This document shows, piece after piece, positions 52,058-61,672 of a DNA stretch of 64,000 bases. Position 1 is the first letter of the stretch. Every line of letters begins with the position of its first letter. A program made the translations under genes and the position numbers. A model generated the notes under the pieces. It worked only from the letters and a program-made list of their open reading frames with translations. It did no database searches and had not been told where the DNA came from. The stretch is from Marixanthomonas ophiurae (GTDB taxonomy: Bacteria > Bacteroidota > Bacteroidia > Flavobacteriales > Flavobacteriaceae). The stretch lies in the NCBI RefSeq assembly GCF_003413745.1, contig NZ_QVID01000001.1, positions 434,001-498,000 on the forward strand, given 5' to 3'.

Positions 52058-52065
52058 TATATTTG
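52058..52065 (+). promoter_or_regulatory. Probable promoter of the HU gene
   Basis: TATATTTG (52058-52065) is a full TAnnTTTG match, with TTTG at 52033-52036, 21 nt upstream. The ATG follows 40 nt later. Confidence 0.65.
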
Positions 52066-52105
52066 CCCTCTTGAAAAAAATAACCCTAAATAAAAATTTA
52101 TAATA

Positions 52106-52396
52106 ATGACGAAAGCAGATATTGTAGCGAAAATCTCAGAAAAGGAAGGAATGGAAAAAGCTGACGTACAGGCAGTGATTGAAACTTTTATGAGTGAAGT
52201 TAAAAACACCCTTGAGGGTGGTGACAATGTTTATCTAAGAGGTTTTGGAAGTTTCATCATCAAGAAAAGAGCCGAAAAGACAGGTAGAAATATCTCTAAA
52301 AACACAACAATCAAGATTCCCGCACACAACATTCCCGCTTTTAAACCAGCAAAAGTATTTGTAGAAGGTGTAAAAACCAATGTGGAAGTAAAATAA
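52106..52396 (+). CDS. HU/IHF family DNA-binding protein
   Basis: 96 residues. MTKADIVAKISEKEGMEKAD, then the signature YLRGFGSFIIKKRAEKTGRN and IPAHNIPAFKPAK, are typical of bacterial HU. It bends and compacts DNA. Followed after 24 nt by the gene of a 30-residue basic protein. Confidence 0.95.
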   Translation: MTKADIVAKISEKEGMEKADVQAVIETFMSEVKNTLEGGDNVYLRGFGSFIIKKRAEKTGRNISKNTTIKIPAHNIPAFKPAKVFVEGVKTNVEVK

Positions 52397-52420
52397 TAAT
52401 AACACAAAAACAAGCTTAAT

Positions 52421-52513
52421 ATGCCAAGTGGTAAAAAAAGAAAAAGACATAAGGTAGCGACACACAAGCGTAAGAAAAGAAGACGCGCTAATCGCCACAA
52501 AAAGAAAAAGTAG
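52421..52513 (+). CDS. 30-residue very basic protein, Bacteroidota-specific
   Basis: An ORF of 30 codons starting MPSGKKRKRHKVATHKRKKR and ending HKKKK. Nineteen of 30 residues are Lys or Arg and three more are His; no acidic residue is present. I recall very similar tiny ORFs at the same place, after HU and before RNase G, in other Bacteroidota, which argues that it is a real gene. Composition and length resemble small ribosomal proteins such as bTHX or bL36-like peptides, and a new large-subunit protein, bL38, was reported from the Flavobacterium johnsoniae ribosome; whether this is that protein I cannot tell. Binding RNA or DNA is expected. Confidence 0.75.
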   Translation: MPSGKKRKRHKVATHKRKKRRRANRHKKKK

Positions 52514-52760
52514 TTTCTAAACTACTTTTTTCATTTAAAGACCTTTCATTTTGTTGCTTCTGTTTTGAAGCAACAAAATGAAAAAAAGAAATTTAAAACG
52601 TTCTTTGAAAATGAAATTACAACGTTTGCTTACCTTAAAACTGCGTGATTTCGACGGGTTATTCTGAATATATTAGTATTCTGAATACAAAAACCTGTGA
52701 TAAAATATTGTTTAATCCATCCCGGAACCCCATTTGGGGCGGGATAAAAATTAATTACAA

Positions 52761-54302
52761 GTGAGCTACGAATTATTTATTAGATCCAGTTCACAAGAAG
52801 TTGATTTTGCCCTTTTAAAAGATGGAAAACTATTAGAATTACATAAAGAAGAAGAGGACAATAAGTTTTCGGTAGGTGATGTGTTTATCGCCAAAATACG
52901 GAAAACAGTTCCTGGTCTTAACGCAGCCTTTGTTAATGTAGGCTACGAGAAAGATGCATTTTTGCATTATCATGACTTGGGACCAAAAGTCACTTCTCTT
53001 TTAAAATTCGTAAAACGTGTAAGCACAGGTAAACTTAAAGACTATTCTTTAAAGGATTTCCCTTTTGAAAAAGAGATTGATAAAAACGGCGGCATTAATA
53101 ACGCCTTAAAGTCTAATCAATCTATTCTGGTACAAATTGTAAAAGAACCTATATCCACAAAAGGCCCGCGGATAAGCTCAGAGCTTTCCATTGCAGGCCG
53201 GTATATAGTATTGGTTCCTTTTTCAGATCGCGTTTCTATTTCACAAAAAATAGAGAGCAAAGACGAAAAAGAAAGGCTAAAACGCCTAGTAACCAGTATA
53301 AAACCCAAAGGATTTGGTGTAATTATACGTACTGTAGCAGAAGGCAAAAAAGTAGCAGAACTGGATGGAGATTTACAAAATCTCATGGATCGCTGGACAG
53401 CGATGTGTAAAAAGCTACGGGGAGCGCACCACCCCAGCAAGGTGCTAAGCGAGTTAAACCGAGGAGCTTCTATTATTCGAGATGTATTTAATGACGATTT
53501 TTCGGCAATACATATTGATGATGAAACCCTTTACTTGCAAATAAAAGATTATGTGCAGCAAATTGCACCTGACAAAGAGAACATTGTCAAATTATACGAC
53601 TCGAAAGTACCGATGTATGAAAAATTTGGTATTGAACGTCAAATAAAAACGTCCTTCGGAAAGACTGTTTCAAGCAGCAGAGGAACCTATTTGGTGGTTG
53701 AGCACACGGAAGCCATGCACGTAATAGACGTGAACAGTGGTAACCGCAGCAATAAATCGAAAAACCAAGAAGACACTGCGCTAGAAGTAAATTTAATAGC
53801 AGCAACCGAAGTAGCAAGACAACTACGCCTACGGGATATGGGAGGTATTATTGTGGTAGATTTCATTGATATGGGACATGCCAAAAACCGCAAAAAGCTC
53901 TACGATCATCTTCGTGATGAAATGAAAACAGATAGAGCAAAGCATAAAATACTACCCCCAAGTAAATTTGGATTGATCCAAATTACCCGCCAACGTGTTC
54001 GTCCAGAGATGAACATTAAAACAGCTGAAGAAGCCCCAGGCGGTGAAAACGGAGAAATTGAAGCTCCCATAGTTGTAGTAAACAAAATTACCGAAGACCT
54101 TAAAAAACTCTTCAACAAGAACCATAAAAAGATGACTTTAAACACACATCCTTTTATAGCAGCCTTCTTAATAAAAGGCTTTCCATCTGTGCGAACCAAA
54201 TGGTTTATGGAGCACAAAAAATGGGTAAAAATTCAACCAAGAGATGCTTACACGTATCTGGAATATCATTTTTACGATAAAGACGGAGAAATGATTAAAT
54301 AA
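52761..54302 (+). CDS. rng: Ribonuclease E/G family endoribonuclease
   Basis: 513 residues, GTG start. An S1 domain lies at about 30-120 (VGDVFIAKIRKTVPGLNAAF), then FVNVGYEKDAFLHYHD, the 5' sensor/RNase H-like part, and the DNase I-like catalytic core with Asp residues in MHVIDVNSGN and IVVDFIDMGHAKNR. The Zn-link CPxC found in E. coli RNase E/G is replaced by APGGENGE, so tetramer formation must differ. It processes rRNA and degrades mRNA. The long untranslated gap before it (about 250 nt) contains no other gene. Its terminator is 54311-54344. Confidence 0.93.
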   Translation: MSYELFIRSSSQEVDFALLKDGKLLELHKEEEDNKFSVGDVFIAKIRKTVPGLNAAFVNVGYEKDAFLHYHDLGPKVTSLLKFVKRVSTGKLKDYSLKDFPFEKEIDKNGGINNALKSNQSILVQIVKEPISTKGPRISSELSIAGRYIVLVPFSDRVSISQKIESKDEKERLKRLVTSIKPKGFGVIIRTVAEGKKVAELDGDLQNLMDRWTAMCKKLRGAHHPSKVLSELNRGASIIRDVFNDDFSAIHIDDETLYLQIKDYVQQIAPDKENIVKLYDSKVPMYEKFGIERQIKTSFGKTVSSSRGTYLVVEHTEAMHVIDVNSGNRSNKSKNQEDTALEVNLIAATEVARQLRLRDMGGIIVVDFIDMGHAKNRKKLYDHLRDEMKTDRAKHKILPPSKFGLIQITRQRVRPEMNIKTAEEAPGGENGEIEAPIVVVNKITEDLKKLFNKNHKKMTLNTHPFIAAFLIKGFPSVRTKWFMEHKKWVKIQPRDAYTYLEYHFYDKDGEMIK

Positions 54303-54310
54303 ATCCAATT

Positions 54311-54344
54311 AAAAAACCCTTTCAATTTGAGAGGGTTTTTTTTT
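54311..54344 (+). terminator. Intrinsic terminator of the RNase G gene
   Basis: AAAAAACCCTTTC pairs with GAGAGGGTTTTTT around AATTT (one T-G pair), followed by a T-run to 54344. Confidence 0.85.
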
Positions 54345-54406
54345 GCCCTAACTTTAAATTCATTCTTATTTCTTTTTTCTGAAAAAGTATCCTTATTTTT
54401 CCACTT

Positions 54407-54883
54407 GTGAATACTGTAAAAATATATACTGTAGATGAAGCGAAGGCAAAGCTAGAACATTACTGTGCCTATCAAGAGCGTTGTCATAAAGAAGTAGAAC
54501 AGAAACTAAAGGGAATGCGTATGATTCCTGATGCCATTGACCATATTATTCACCACTTATTGCAACATAACTTTTTAAATGAAACTCGTTTTTCCCAAGC
54601 GTTTGCACGAGGAAAATTCAAAACTAAAAAGTGGGGTAAACACCGGATTGTTCGTGAGTTGAAATTTCGAGATATTTCAGCCTACAATATTAAAAAGGCG
54701 CTTCAAGAAATTCCTGAAAAAGATTATTACAGTACTTTTCATGAACTTGCAGACAAACGAATAAAACAATTGGACGGTGAAACAAATCTTCAGAAAAAAA
54801 GAAAGAAATTGGCCGATTACTTGTTTTACCGAGGCTGGGAAAGCACTTTAGTATATGAAAAAGTACGGGAAATAACTCAATAA
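54407..54883 (+). CDS. recX: RecX regulatory protein
   Basis: 158 residues, GTG start at 54407. Three RecX helical repeats are visible: AKAKLEHYCAYQERCHKEVE, NFLNETRFSQAFARGKFKTK and RKKLADYLFYRGWESTLVYE. RecX binds RecA filaments and inhibits them. It stands alone, between the RNase G gene and nrdA, flanked by terminators. Confidence 0.9.
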   Translation: MNTVKIYTVDEAKAKLEHYCAYQERCHKEVEQKLKGMRMIPDAIDHIIHHLLQHNFLNETRFSQAFARGKFKTKKWGKHRIVRELKFRDISAYNIKKALQEIPEKDYYSTFHELADKRIKQLDGETNLQKKRKKLADYLFYRGWESTLVYEKVREITQ

Positions 54884-54916
54884 AAAAGGAGAGCAAAAAC
54901 AGCTCTCCTTTTTTTC
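54882..54916. terminator. Bidirectional terminator between recX and nrdA
   Basis: GGAGAGC (54888-54894) pairs with GCTCTCC (54902-54908), flanked by A- and T-runs on both sides. It can serve both convergent genes. Confidence 0.9.
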
Positions 54917-54933
54917 TTCAATTAACACAAAAA

Positions 54934-57366
54934 TTAAGATCCACACATCAAGCAATCATCATCTTCCTCTGCCGTACGTGATTTGGCTAGCATCTCACGC
55001 AATTCTTGCGGCGATAGTGGCTTATTTGTAACTGCGGATGTTGCTTCCACTTCTGTTTCGGCTACTTCAGCTGTTTCTTTTACAGGCTCTTTCTTTACCT
55101 CTTTTTTCAAGGTAAATTTAATGGCATCCACAGCACTCTTGGTGCGTAAATAGTACATTCCCGTTTTCAGTCCGTTTTTCCATGCGTAGAAATGCATGGA
55201 AGTCAGTTTTGCATAATTTGCATTTTCCATAAACAAGTTAAGCGACTGTGATTGATCAATGAAATATCCTCTGTGACGTGACATATCAATGATGTCCTTC
55301 ATGCTTAGTTCCCAAACGGTTTTATATAGTTCTTTTAAGTCCTGAGGGATAACATCCACTCCTTGAACTGAACCATTAGCACGCATAATTTCTTCTTTTA
55401 CATCGTCGTTCCACAGTCCTAATTCAACTAAATCTTCCAGTAAATGCTTGTTAACCACGATAAATTCACCAGAAAGTACACGACGCGTATAAATATTTGA
55501 CGTATATGGCTCAAAAGCTTCGTTATTACCAAGGATTTGAGATGTAGAAGCGGTTGGCATAGGCGCCACCAATAATGAGTTACGAACGCCGTTCTTTTTA
55601 ATCTGTTTGCGTAGTTTTCCCCAATCCCAACGACCGCTTAATTCTTCATCTTTTATACCCCAAAGGTTATGCTGAAATTTCCCTTCGGAAATAGGCGAAC
55701 CTTCATAACTTTGGTAAGGGCCATCTTCTTTGGCTTCTTCCATAGAAGCTGTTAGTGCAGCGAAATAGAGCGTTTCAAAAATTTCTTGATTTAATTTTTT
55801 AGCTTCATCGCTGGTAAATGGCAACCGTAGCATAATAAAAGCATCGGCCAACCCTTGAATACCCAAACCAACTGGACGGTGACGAAAATTAGAATTTTCA
55901 GCTTCTTTTACTGGATAGTAGTTTCTATCAATTACTCGGTTTAAGTTTTTTGTTACCCGTTTTGTAACTCGGAATAATTCTTTGTGATCGAATTCGCCTT
56001 TTTTAACAAACATTGGTAAAGCAATGGATGCTAAATTACAAACAGCAACCTCATCTGGTGAGGTATACTCCATAATTTCGGTACAAAGATTAGAGCTTCT
56101 TATAGTTCCGAGGTTTTGCTGATTGCTTTTTCGGTTGGCTGCATCTTTATACAGCATATAAGGTGTCCCCGTTTCAATCTGAGATTCCGTTATTTTCTCC
56201 CAAAGCTCACGAGCTTTAATAGTTTTACGGCCTTTATTTTCAGCTTCATATTTAGCGTATAATGCTTCAAATTCTTCTCCATGACAATCAAATAACCCAG
56301 GGCATTCATTAGGACACATCAAAGTCCACTCGGCATCCTCCTGAACACGTTTCATAAACAAATCTGGTATCCACATCGCGTAAAACAAATCGCGAGCTCG
56401 CATTTCTTCTTTCCCGTGGTTCTTTTTCAAATCAAGGAAATCGAAAATATCGGCATGCCACGGTTCAACATAAATTGCGAAAGAACCCTTCCGTTTTCCT
56501 CCTCCTTGATCTACGTACCGAGCGGTATCATTATATACGCGTAACATTGGCACAATTCCGTTTGAAGTTCCGTTGGTTCCTGCAATGTATGAACCAGTCG
56601 CTCTTACATTATGTATAGACAACCCAATACCACCAGCAGATTGTGAAATTTTTGCCGTTTGCTTTAACGTATCGTAAATACCGTCAATACTATCGTCTTG
56701 CATAGTCAACAAGAAACAGGAAGACATTTGTGGTTTTGGGGTACCACTGTTAAACAATGTTGGTGTTGCGTGTGTAAAGAACTTCTTAGACATAAGCTCA
56801 TACGTTTCTTTAACCGAAGCTAAATCGTCTAAATGAATCCCAATAGAAACACGCATTAACATATGCTGTGGCCGCTCTACTATCTGACCGTTTAACTTCA
56901 ATAAATACGACCGTTCTAATGTTTTAAAACCGAAATAATCATATCCAAAATCACGGTTATAAATAATGGTAGAGTCTAGCTCTTCGGCATTATCCATAAT
57001 TACTTTATGCACCTCATCGCTAAGTAATGGTGCCGCTTTACCTGTACGAGGATTCACATATTCATATAGGTCAGTCATTACTTCAGAAAAGGTCTTCTTT
57101 GTATTTTTATGTAAGTTAGAGACTGAAATTCGAGCTGCTAACCGGGCATAATCTGGATGTGAAGTAGTCATTGTTGCTGCAATTTCAGCAGCTAAATTGT
57201 CCAATTCACTTGTTGTTACACCATCGTATAATCCTTCAATTACGCGCATGGCAACTTTTACCGGGTCTACCAATTCATTTAAACCGTAGCATAACTTACG
57301 CACACGTGCGGTAATTTTATCGAACATGATGGGTTCTCTGCGACCGTCTCTTTTAATTACATTCAT
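54934..57366 (-). CDS. nrdA: Ribonucleoside-diphosphate reductase, alpha subunit (class I)
   Basis: 810 residues. An ATP-cone (1-90; [20 protein letters not shown]) precedes the barrel with active-site Cys in [19 protein letters not shown] and [11 protein letters not shown]. The C-terminal redox pair is DDDCLMCGS. Residues about 755-790 are a low-complexity Glu/Val/Thr linker before the tail. It reduces ribonucleotides to deoxyribonucleotides, with radicals from NrdB. It follows nrdB by 127 nt with a hairpin between. Confidence 0.96.
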   Translation of the reverse strand: MNVIKRDGRREPIMFDKITARVRKLCYGLNELVDPVKVAMRVIEGLYDGVTTSELDNLAAEIAATMTTSHPDYARLAARISVSNLHKNTKKTFSEVMTDLYEYVNPRTGKAAPLLSDEVHKVIMDNAEELDSTIIYNRDFGYDYFGFKTLERSYLLKLNGQIVERPQHMLMRVSIGIHLDDLASVKETYELMSKKFFTHATPTLFNSGTPKPQMSSCFLLTMQDDSIDGIYDTLKQTAKISQSAGGIGLSIHNVRATGSYIAGTNGTSNGIVPMLRVYNDTARYVDQGGGKRKGSFAIYVEPWHADIFDFLDLKKNHGKEEMRARDLFYAMWIPDLFMKRVQEDAEWTLMCPNECPGLFDCHGEEFEALYAKYEAENKGRKTIKARELWEKITESQIETGTPYMLYKDAANRKSNQQNLGTIRSSNLCTEIMEYTSPDEVAVCNLASIALPMFVKKGEFDHKELFRVTKRVTKNLNRVIDRNYYPVKEAENSNFRHRPVGLGIQGLADAFIMLRLPFTSDEAKKLNQEIFETLYFAALTASMEEAKEDGPYQSYEGSPISEGKFQHNLWGIKDEELSGRWDWGKLRKQIKKNGVRNSLLVAPMPTASTSQILGNNEAFEPYTSNIYTRRVLSGEFIVVNKHLLEDLVELGLWNDDVKEEIMRANGSVQGVDVIPQDLKELYKTVWELSMKDIIDMSRHRGYFIDQSQSLNLFMENANYAKLTSMHFYAWKNGLKTGMYYLRTKSAVDAIKFTLKKEVKKEPVKETAEVAETEVEATSAVTNKPLSPQELREMLAKSRTAEEDDDCLMCGS

Positions 57367-57451
57367 ACTTTTTTATTTATTGAGGTTAGCGATATAGTTG
57401 ACTACTTTCTTTGTGCGCAATTATTACCCTGCACATTATCAGTTGATTATA

Positions 57452-57481
57452 AAAAAGCCCGCCCCTTGGGGAGAAAGCGGA
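57452..57481 (-). terminator. Hairpin between nrdB and nrdA
   Basis: On the minus strand CCGC, five bases, then CCCC-AA-GGGG and CGG, followed by GCTTTTTTA. It could end part of the nrdB transcripts before nrdA or protect an mRNA end. The stem has an asymmetric bulge, so confidence is moderate. Confidence 0.5.
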
Positions 57482-57493
57482 GACTTTTATTCG

Positions 57494-58471
57494 TTAAAAA
57501 TCTGCGTCGAAGCTGATTTTGTTAGATTCTTTGTCTTTATTGGTAACACCCGCTTTTTGGTATTCAGAAACACGTTTTTCGAAGAAGTTCGTCTTTCCTT
57601 GTAGGGATATCATATCCATAAAGTCGAATGGATTGGTGGCGTTATATTCTTTTTCGCACTCAAGCTCAACCAATAAACGGTCTGTTACGAATTCTAGGTA
57701 TTGTGTCATTAGTTTTGAATTCATCCCAATAAGACTTGCGGGAAGAGATTCGGTAATAAATTCACGTTCTATGTTAAGCGCATCGACAAGTATTTCACGA
57801 ATGCGTTCTTTTGGTACTTTATTTACTAAATGGTGATTGTGAAGGTGAACAGCAAAATCGCAGTGCACGCCTTCATCACGAGAAATTAACTCGTTAGAGA
57901 AAGTCAAACCTGGCATTAAACCACGTTTTTTCAACCAGAATAGTGAGCAAAACGAACCTGAAAAGAAAATACCTTCAACAGCTGCAAAAGCGATAAGACG
58001 TTCTGCAAACGAGTCCGATTCAATCCATTTTAAGGCCCAATCTGCTTTCTTTTTAATAGCTGGGAAGTTTTCTATTGCATTAAAGAGTTTGTCTTTTTCC
58101 TCTTCGTTTTTAACGTAAGTGTCAATTAGCAATGAGTAGGTTTCACTATGAATGTTTTCCATCATAATTTGGAAACCGTAAAAGAACTTTGCTTCGGAAT
58201 ACTGTACTTCACTCACAAAATTTTCGGCAAGATTTTCATTTACAATTCCATCTGAAGCAGCAAAAAAGGCAAGAATATGTTTTATGAAATATTTTTCATC
58301 CTTATTTAGTTTGTCATTCCAATCACTAAGATCTTGATGTAAATCTATTTCTTCCGCAGTCCAAAAACTTGCTTCACTTTTTTTATACCAATCCCAAATA
58401 TCGTGGTGCTGAATTGGAAAAATTACAAATCTATCTTTGTTTTCTTGCAAAATCGGTTCTACTGCGCTCAT
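57494..58471 (-). CDS. nrdB: Ribonucleoside-diphosphate reductase, beta subunit (class I)
   Basis: 325 residues. Di-iron ligands and the radical tyrosine line up with E. coli NrdB: Asp/Glu in [11 protein letters not shown], then [12 protein letters not shown] with Glu, His and the expected tyrosyl radical Tyr, and [18 protein letters not shown]. It makes the radical used by NrdA. An inverted repeat 15-55 nt before its start may be an operator. Confidence 0.96.
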   Translation of the reverse strand: MSAVEPILQENKDRFVIFPIQHHDIWDWYKKSEASFWTAEEIDLHQDLSDWNDKLNKDEKYFIKHILAFFAASDGIVNENLAENFVSEVQYSEAKFFYGFQIMMENIHSETYSLLIDTYVKNEEEKDKLFNAIENFPAIKKKADWALKWIESDSFAERLIAFAAVEGIFFSGSFCSLFWLKKRGLMPGLTFSNELISRDEGVHCDFAVHLHNHHLVNKVPKERIREILVDALNIEREFITESLPASLIGMNSKLMTQYLEFVTDRLLVELECEKEYNATNPFDFMDMISLQGKTNFFEKRVSEYQKAGVTNKDKESNKISFDADF

Positions 58472-58485
58472 TGTCCTTCGTTTTT

Positions 58486-58526
58486 ATATTTGTTAAAATT
58501 TGACACCCCTTGGGACTAACAAATAT
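58486..58526. promoter_or_regulatory. Inverted repeat just upstream of nrdB
   Basis: ATATTTGTTA (58486-58495) and TAACAAATAT (58517-58526) are perfect 10-bp inverted arms 21 nt apart. On the minus strand the distal arm overlaps CATATTTG, one mismatch from a -7 element. It does not look like the NrdR box consensus (ACAC-wATAT-type), so it may be a different operator or a leader hairpin. Confidence 0.45.
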
Positions 58527-58822
58527 GGAAAAAATTAAAGGTAATTACGGTAAAATGCCGTTTGGGTTTTTAACAAAGTTTTCAACACAACGTATTTACT
58601 GGGCTTAAGGGAGGTTATTTAAAAACAATGTATAATATATTGAATTTCAAAATGTTATTGTTTTTATTTCTTCTTTAGACAGTGTTAATTTTAGAGTCAT
58701 AAAACAGTTGTGAGTATCCAATTTACCATAGTCTATGATGAATTTTCCTTACCGTTTTTTGAAATTAAAATTTCAACAATACATACTTGTGAATTTTAAC
58801 ATTTCAAAAAAAAATTAAAACC
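58527..58822. other. Intergenic region between nrdB and a secreted protein gene
   Basis: About 300 nt, AT-rich. I see no ORF, RNA gene or tandem repeat. The left end belongs to the nrdB promoter region and the right end to the terminator of the secreted protein gene. Confidence 0.6.
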
Positions 58823-58850
58823 AAAAAAAGGCTGCCAAAAACTGGCAGCC
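58823..58850 (-). terminator. Terminator of the 58878-60635 gene
   Basis: On the minus strand GGCTGCCA pairs with TGGCAGCC around GTTTT, followed by seven T. Confidence 0.92.
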
Positions 58851-58877
58851 CCTTACTATTAAACTAACAAAAAACAC

Positions 58878-60635
58878 TTACTCTTTTATAATTTTATACG
58901 TTTCTGTTTGACCATTTACTCTTATTTCCATAACATATATGCCCGATGTTAAAGATGCAGTGTTAACTATAAACTCACGATTATCAGGGTAAGCTTTTAA
59001 GACTTCCTGCCCTAAAAGTGAATATAAGGCAATGGTGTCTATATTATTTTCTGCGTGAATGTTTAAAACCTCATTGGCAGGGTTTGGGTAATACGACAAC
59101 CCCTCTATAATATTGTCTTGAGTACCTAATATCTCTGTCTTAGCATCGAAATATAGGCCATAACCAAAACTACCGCCTCCACTGGTCCCTGCAAAAGCCA
59201 TACAGGGTAATTGGTCATCAGTTTCGGCAGTTGCTGAAGGGAACCCATCAAAAACGTCAATATCTGTATCGGCAACCTGTTCGAAAATATCAAAACCGGT
59301 ACCGTTAAATGTCAAGGACCTGTTGAGATCATTTTCACTATTGTCAATGTTGTCCCTTACATATGCTGTACGGATTACCTCTGTTCCGTTTACTTTACGC
59401 ACCCAAGAATCGGTATGTGCTATGTTCCAATTGCTGCCTCCAGAGGCAAAGTTGGAGAACAAGGCATAAGTCCCTTCATTTTCACGCAGATAACCAATAC
59501 CATCAAAAGAGTCTGATGTCCCTGCATCACGTTGTGAAGCCCAGATAATCACTTTGTCGCTTGCCAAACTATTTCGGGCAGCAGCAATGGTAGGGTTGAT
59601 TGTTTCTTGGCCCCCTCCCAATTCTATGGTTTCTCTGGCACCCCACGAAGTAGGGTCATTATAATCAGAGTTTACATTTGCATATAAACTTCCTGAAGTA
59701 GCGCCAGTATAGGTGGTATAAACAACCCCATTAAGACCATAGGTAAAATCCACTTGTTCGCCACAAGTATTACTTTCGGATACTTCATCTACCCAATCAA
59801 ACCCATAGCTCCCAACTGTGCTTCGAGCAGAATGCACTTCGGTACAGGTCGTCATTTTCTGGTAGGTAGCAAACACCTGTTGGGCATTGGTAGCAACTGG
59901 ATAGTTTCTGTCCACACTAAAATCTGAAACGTCCCCGGAAATAACCTGAGCATCAAAATTGCCATTGTCCATATTCCATCGCCAAACTTGAAAGTTCCCA
60001 CTTTCCGTATATAAATATGCCAACAAATAATCGTCGCCATCCCCATCCATGGATATAATCTGCATTTTACGCATAGGGGCAGTAACATTAGCTGCCTGCC
60101 ATTGCTGAAAGGTTTGTCCTCCATCAAGGGATCTGTAAATAAAAATGATGTCAAAATCACCTCCAAATTCAATGTTGTTCTGGAAGGCTGAAATATAGAT
60201 GTCCCCATTCTGGGTTACTTCAATATCGACCCCACCATCTACAAACTCATCCAGTAACAGCCTATCGGTGTCCCAATCACGGATTTGTGGTACAGCATCA
60301 CGTTCTTTAATGACATCCGGAAAGTATATCCCATTGATTGCTAAATTTTCCATTGTTTCAGGAAGTGCCCCACCATTATCGACTGGTTTGTACAAAGCCG
60401 CAATTTCAGGACTGACTGCCATCCAAGCTTCTTTGATTGCCAATCTATTGGCATTGATTTCTGCAGCCGTTCCGGTTGTTTCCAACACCTTGGCTTCGGC
60501 AAATAACTGCTCGAGTTCTGGGGTGCGTTCTACCTCCGCAGGAACAATCTGGTTTGATAGGACTGTCCTATCTATTTGCGAAAATCCTGTAATACTTATT
60601 AACAGGATACTGATTAATGTAATTGCATGTTTCAT
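58878..60635 (-). CDS. Exported protein with sialidase-like repeats and T9SS type A sorting domain
   Basis: 585 residues. Signal peptide 1-19 (MKHAITLISILLISITGFSQ). After an N-terminal helical part, residues about 130-500 contain Asp-box-like elements such as IYRSLDGGQTFQQWQ, consistent with a beta-propeller of the BNR/sialidase type; no catalytic Arg triad is evident. Residues about 510-585 are a T9SS type A sorting domain (LSYYPNPANEVLNI, IALYSLLGQEVL, TSGIYVMEIRVN). The protein should reach the surface via the T9SS. Substrate unknown. Confidence 0.85.
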   Translation of the reverse strand: MKHAITLISILLISITGFSQIDRTVLSNQIVPAEVERTPELEQLFAEAKVLETTGTAAEINANRLAIKEAWMAVSPEIAALYKPVDNGGALPETMENLAINGIYFPDVIKERDAVPQIRDWDTDRLLLDEFVDGGVDIEVTQNGDIYISAFQNNIEFGGDFDIIFIYRSLDGGQTFQQWQAANVTAPMRKMQIISMDGDGDDYLLAYLYTESGNFQVWRWNMDNGNFDAQVISGDVSDFSVDRNYPVATNAQQVFATYQKMTTCTEVHSARSTVGSYGFDWVDEVSESNTCGEQVDFTYGLNGVVYTTYTGATSGSLYANVNSDYNDPTSWGARETIELGGGQETINPTIAAARNSLASDKVIIWASQRDAGTSDSFDGIGYLRENEGTYALFSNFASGGSNWNIAHTDSWVRKVNGTEVIRTAYVRDNIDNSENDLNRSLTFNGTGFDIFEQVADTDIDVFDGFPSATAETDDQLPCMAFAGTSGGGSFGYGLYFDAKTEILGTQDNIIEGLSYYPNPANEVLNIHAENNIDTIALYSLLGQEVLKAYPDNREFIVNTASLTSGIYVMEIRVNGQTETYKIIKE

Positions 60636-60986
60636 AACATTAAGTTTTAAAAATTAAGTTTCTGTTTTTTAATTAATATTGAATTCGTGTTTCAAATTTA
60701 CTGTTCAACGCGTGTCTTCAACCAAAGTTTTCACCCTATAAATAAGCGTTTTATCCCCCTTTTTATAAACGGGGTTTTTCCTGTACTCTAATAATAAAAG
60801 CCTCTTTGTTTATTAATAAACACCCTTTTTTAAGACTCATGAACAGGTCAGGAAATTTTAATGAGGAGAGTGCTGAAGGTGTTTTTTGTCAAATTATTGA
60901 TTGCTAATTATTTGTGATTCGCTTTATCAAAAAACATTTATTTCAAAACTAATGCGCTGACCCAAAGTCGTATATAACAAATGTTC
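60636..60986. other. Intergenic region with a 14-bp palindrome
   Basis: About 350 nt without a gene. GTTTATTAATAAAC at 60808-60821 is a perfect palindrome that could bind a dimeric regulator. A CCCC...GGGG pair near 60755-60774 followed by T5 looks terminator-like on the plus strand, but no plus-strand gene ends there. Confidence 0.45.
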
Positions 60987-61009
60987 CAAAGTGCATCACT
61001 TATGTAACA
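60987..61009. repeat. 23-bp repeated element, copy C (pairs with 61904-61926)
   Basis: CAAAGTGCATCACTTATGTAACA. It matches the element at 61904-61926 in 19 of 23 positions and shares the TATGTAACA core with it. It lies between a terminator and a secreted protein gene, upstream of the latter on the minus strand. Confidence 0.5.
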
Positions 61010-61013
61010 TCAT

Positions 61014-61043
61014 AAAAAAAGCCGGAAACACAGTGTTTCCGGC
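61014..61043 (-). terminator. Terminator of the 61070-61672 lipoprotein gene
   Basis: GCCGGAAACA (61021-61030) pairs perfectly with TGTTTCCGGC (61034-61043) around CAG. On the minus strand it is followed by a run of seven T. Confidence 0.93.
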
Positions 61044-61069
61044 TTTAAAACATAGGTAAGGTTTTTTAA

Positions 61070-61672
61070 TTATCCAAGGTCATCGACGTCCAATTCGTCA
61101 ATAGCATCCCAAGTCTCATCGATATCCATATTGGTGCCGTTGGCTTTTATATAAAAACGGTTGCTTTCCATTAATTGAATTTCGCTGTTGTTATTGTTTT
61201 TCTTGTATTCTTCGATGGCTTTGTTTCCATTCTTTTTTACAGTTCTGCGGGTTTTATATTCGTCTTCCTCTTCAAAATCCTGCGAAAACAACATGCGCAT
61301 TCCAGCAGTGGCTGCGGCACCCATTTGTCCGGCTCCATCGATAACCTGAAATTTAAACTTTTTAGATTTATCTTCGTTAGCATACGTAGCTTCAATAGAA
61401 GCAATTTTCATATAAGATGCTTGGCCTGCCTTATATGCAATGCGTTTCATTCCGTCTACCTCATCGGGCAACCACTCTTTTAATTCCTCATTGGTTAAAG
61501 GCTCCATTTTTTGGAGTTCTTTAATGTCATCACCCATTTTGTTCATTTCCTTTACCGCATTGGTAGTATTTGAAACATTTTCGCGGGTTTCTTTAATTTT
61601 TTTTGAAACGGGGTTGTCTTTACAAGCCACAACGATTAAAATTGCTGCTAATGCTATCCATATTTTTTTCAT
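61070..61672 (-). CDS. Predicted lipoprotein of unknown function
   Basis: 200 residues from the ATG at 61672 (an ATG 12 nt upstream would add MTLI before the signal and is less likely). Lipobox MKKIWIALAAILIVVAC. The mature part has an Asn/Lys/Glu-rich helical segment (ETRENVSNTTNAVKEMNKMG) followed by a domain with VDGMKRIAYKAGQASYMKIA and many acidic residues near the C-terminus. No family is recognised. It is monocistronic. Confidence 0.78.
   Translation of the reverse strand: MKKIWIALAAILIVVACKDNPVSKKIKETRENVSNTTNAVKEMNKMGDDIKELQKMEPLTNEELKEWLPDEVDGMKRIAYKAGQASYMKIASIEATYANEDKSKKFKFQVIDGAGQMGAAATAGMRMLFSQDFEEEDEYKTRRTVKKNGNKAIEEYKKNNNNSEIQLMESNRFYIKANGTNMDIDETWDAIDELDVDDLG

Noticed and set aside
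52231-52500. Long minus-strand ORFs opposite HU and the basic protein
   Set aside because: They are mirror frames of Lys/Arg-rich codons and give hydrophobic low-complexity peptides without conserved motifs.
58620-58650. ATGTATAATATATTG as a possible NrdR box upstream of nrdB
   Set aside because: It matches the NrdR consensus poorly, is a single copy instead of a spaced pair, and lies about 150 nt from nrdB.
60750-60780. CCCC/GGGG hairpin followed by T5 as a plus-strand terminator
   Set aside because: No plus-strand gene ends nearby, and the loop is AT-rich and long; probably chance.
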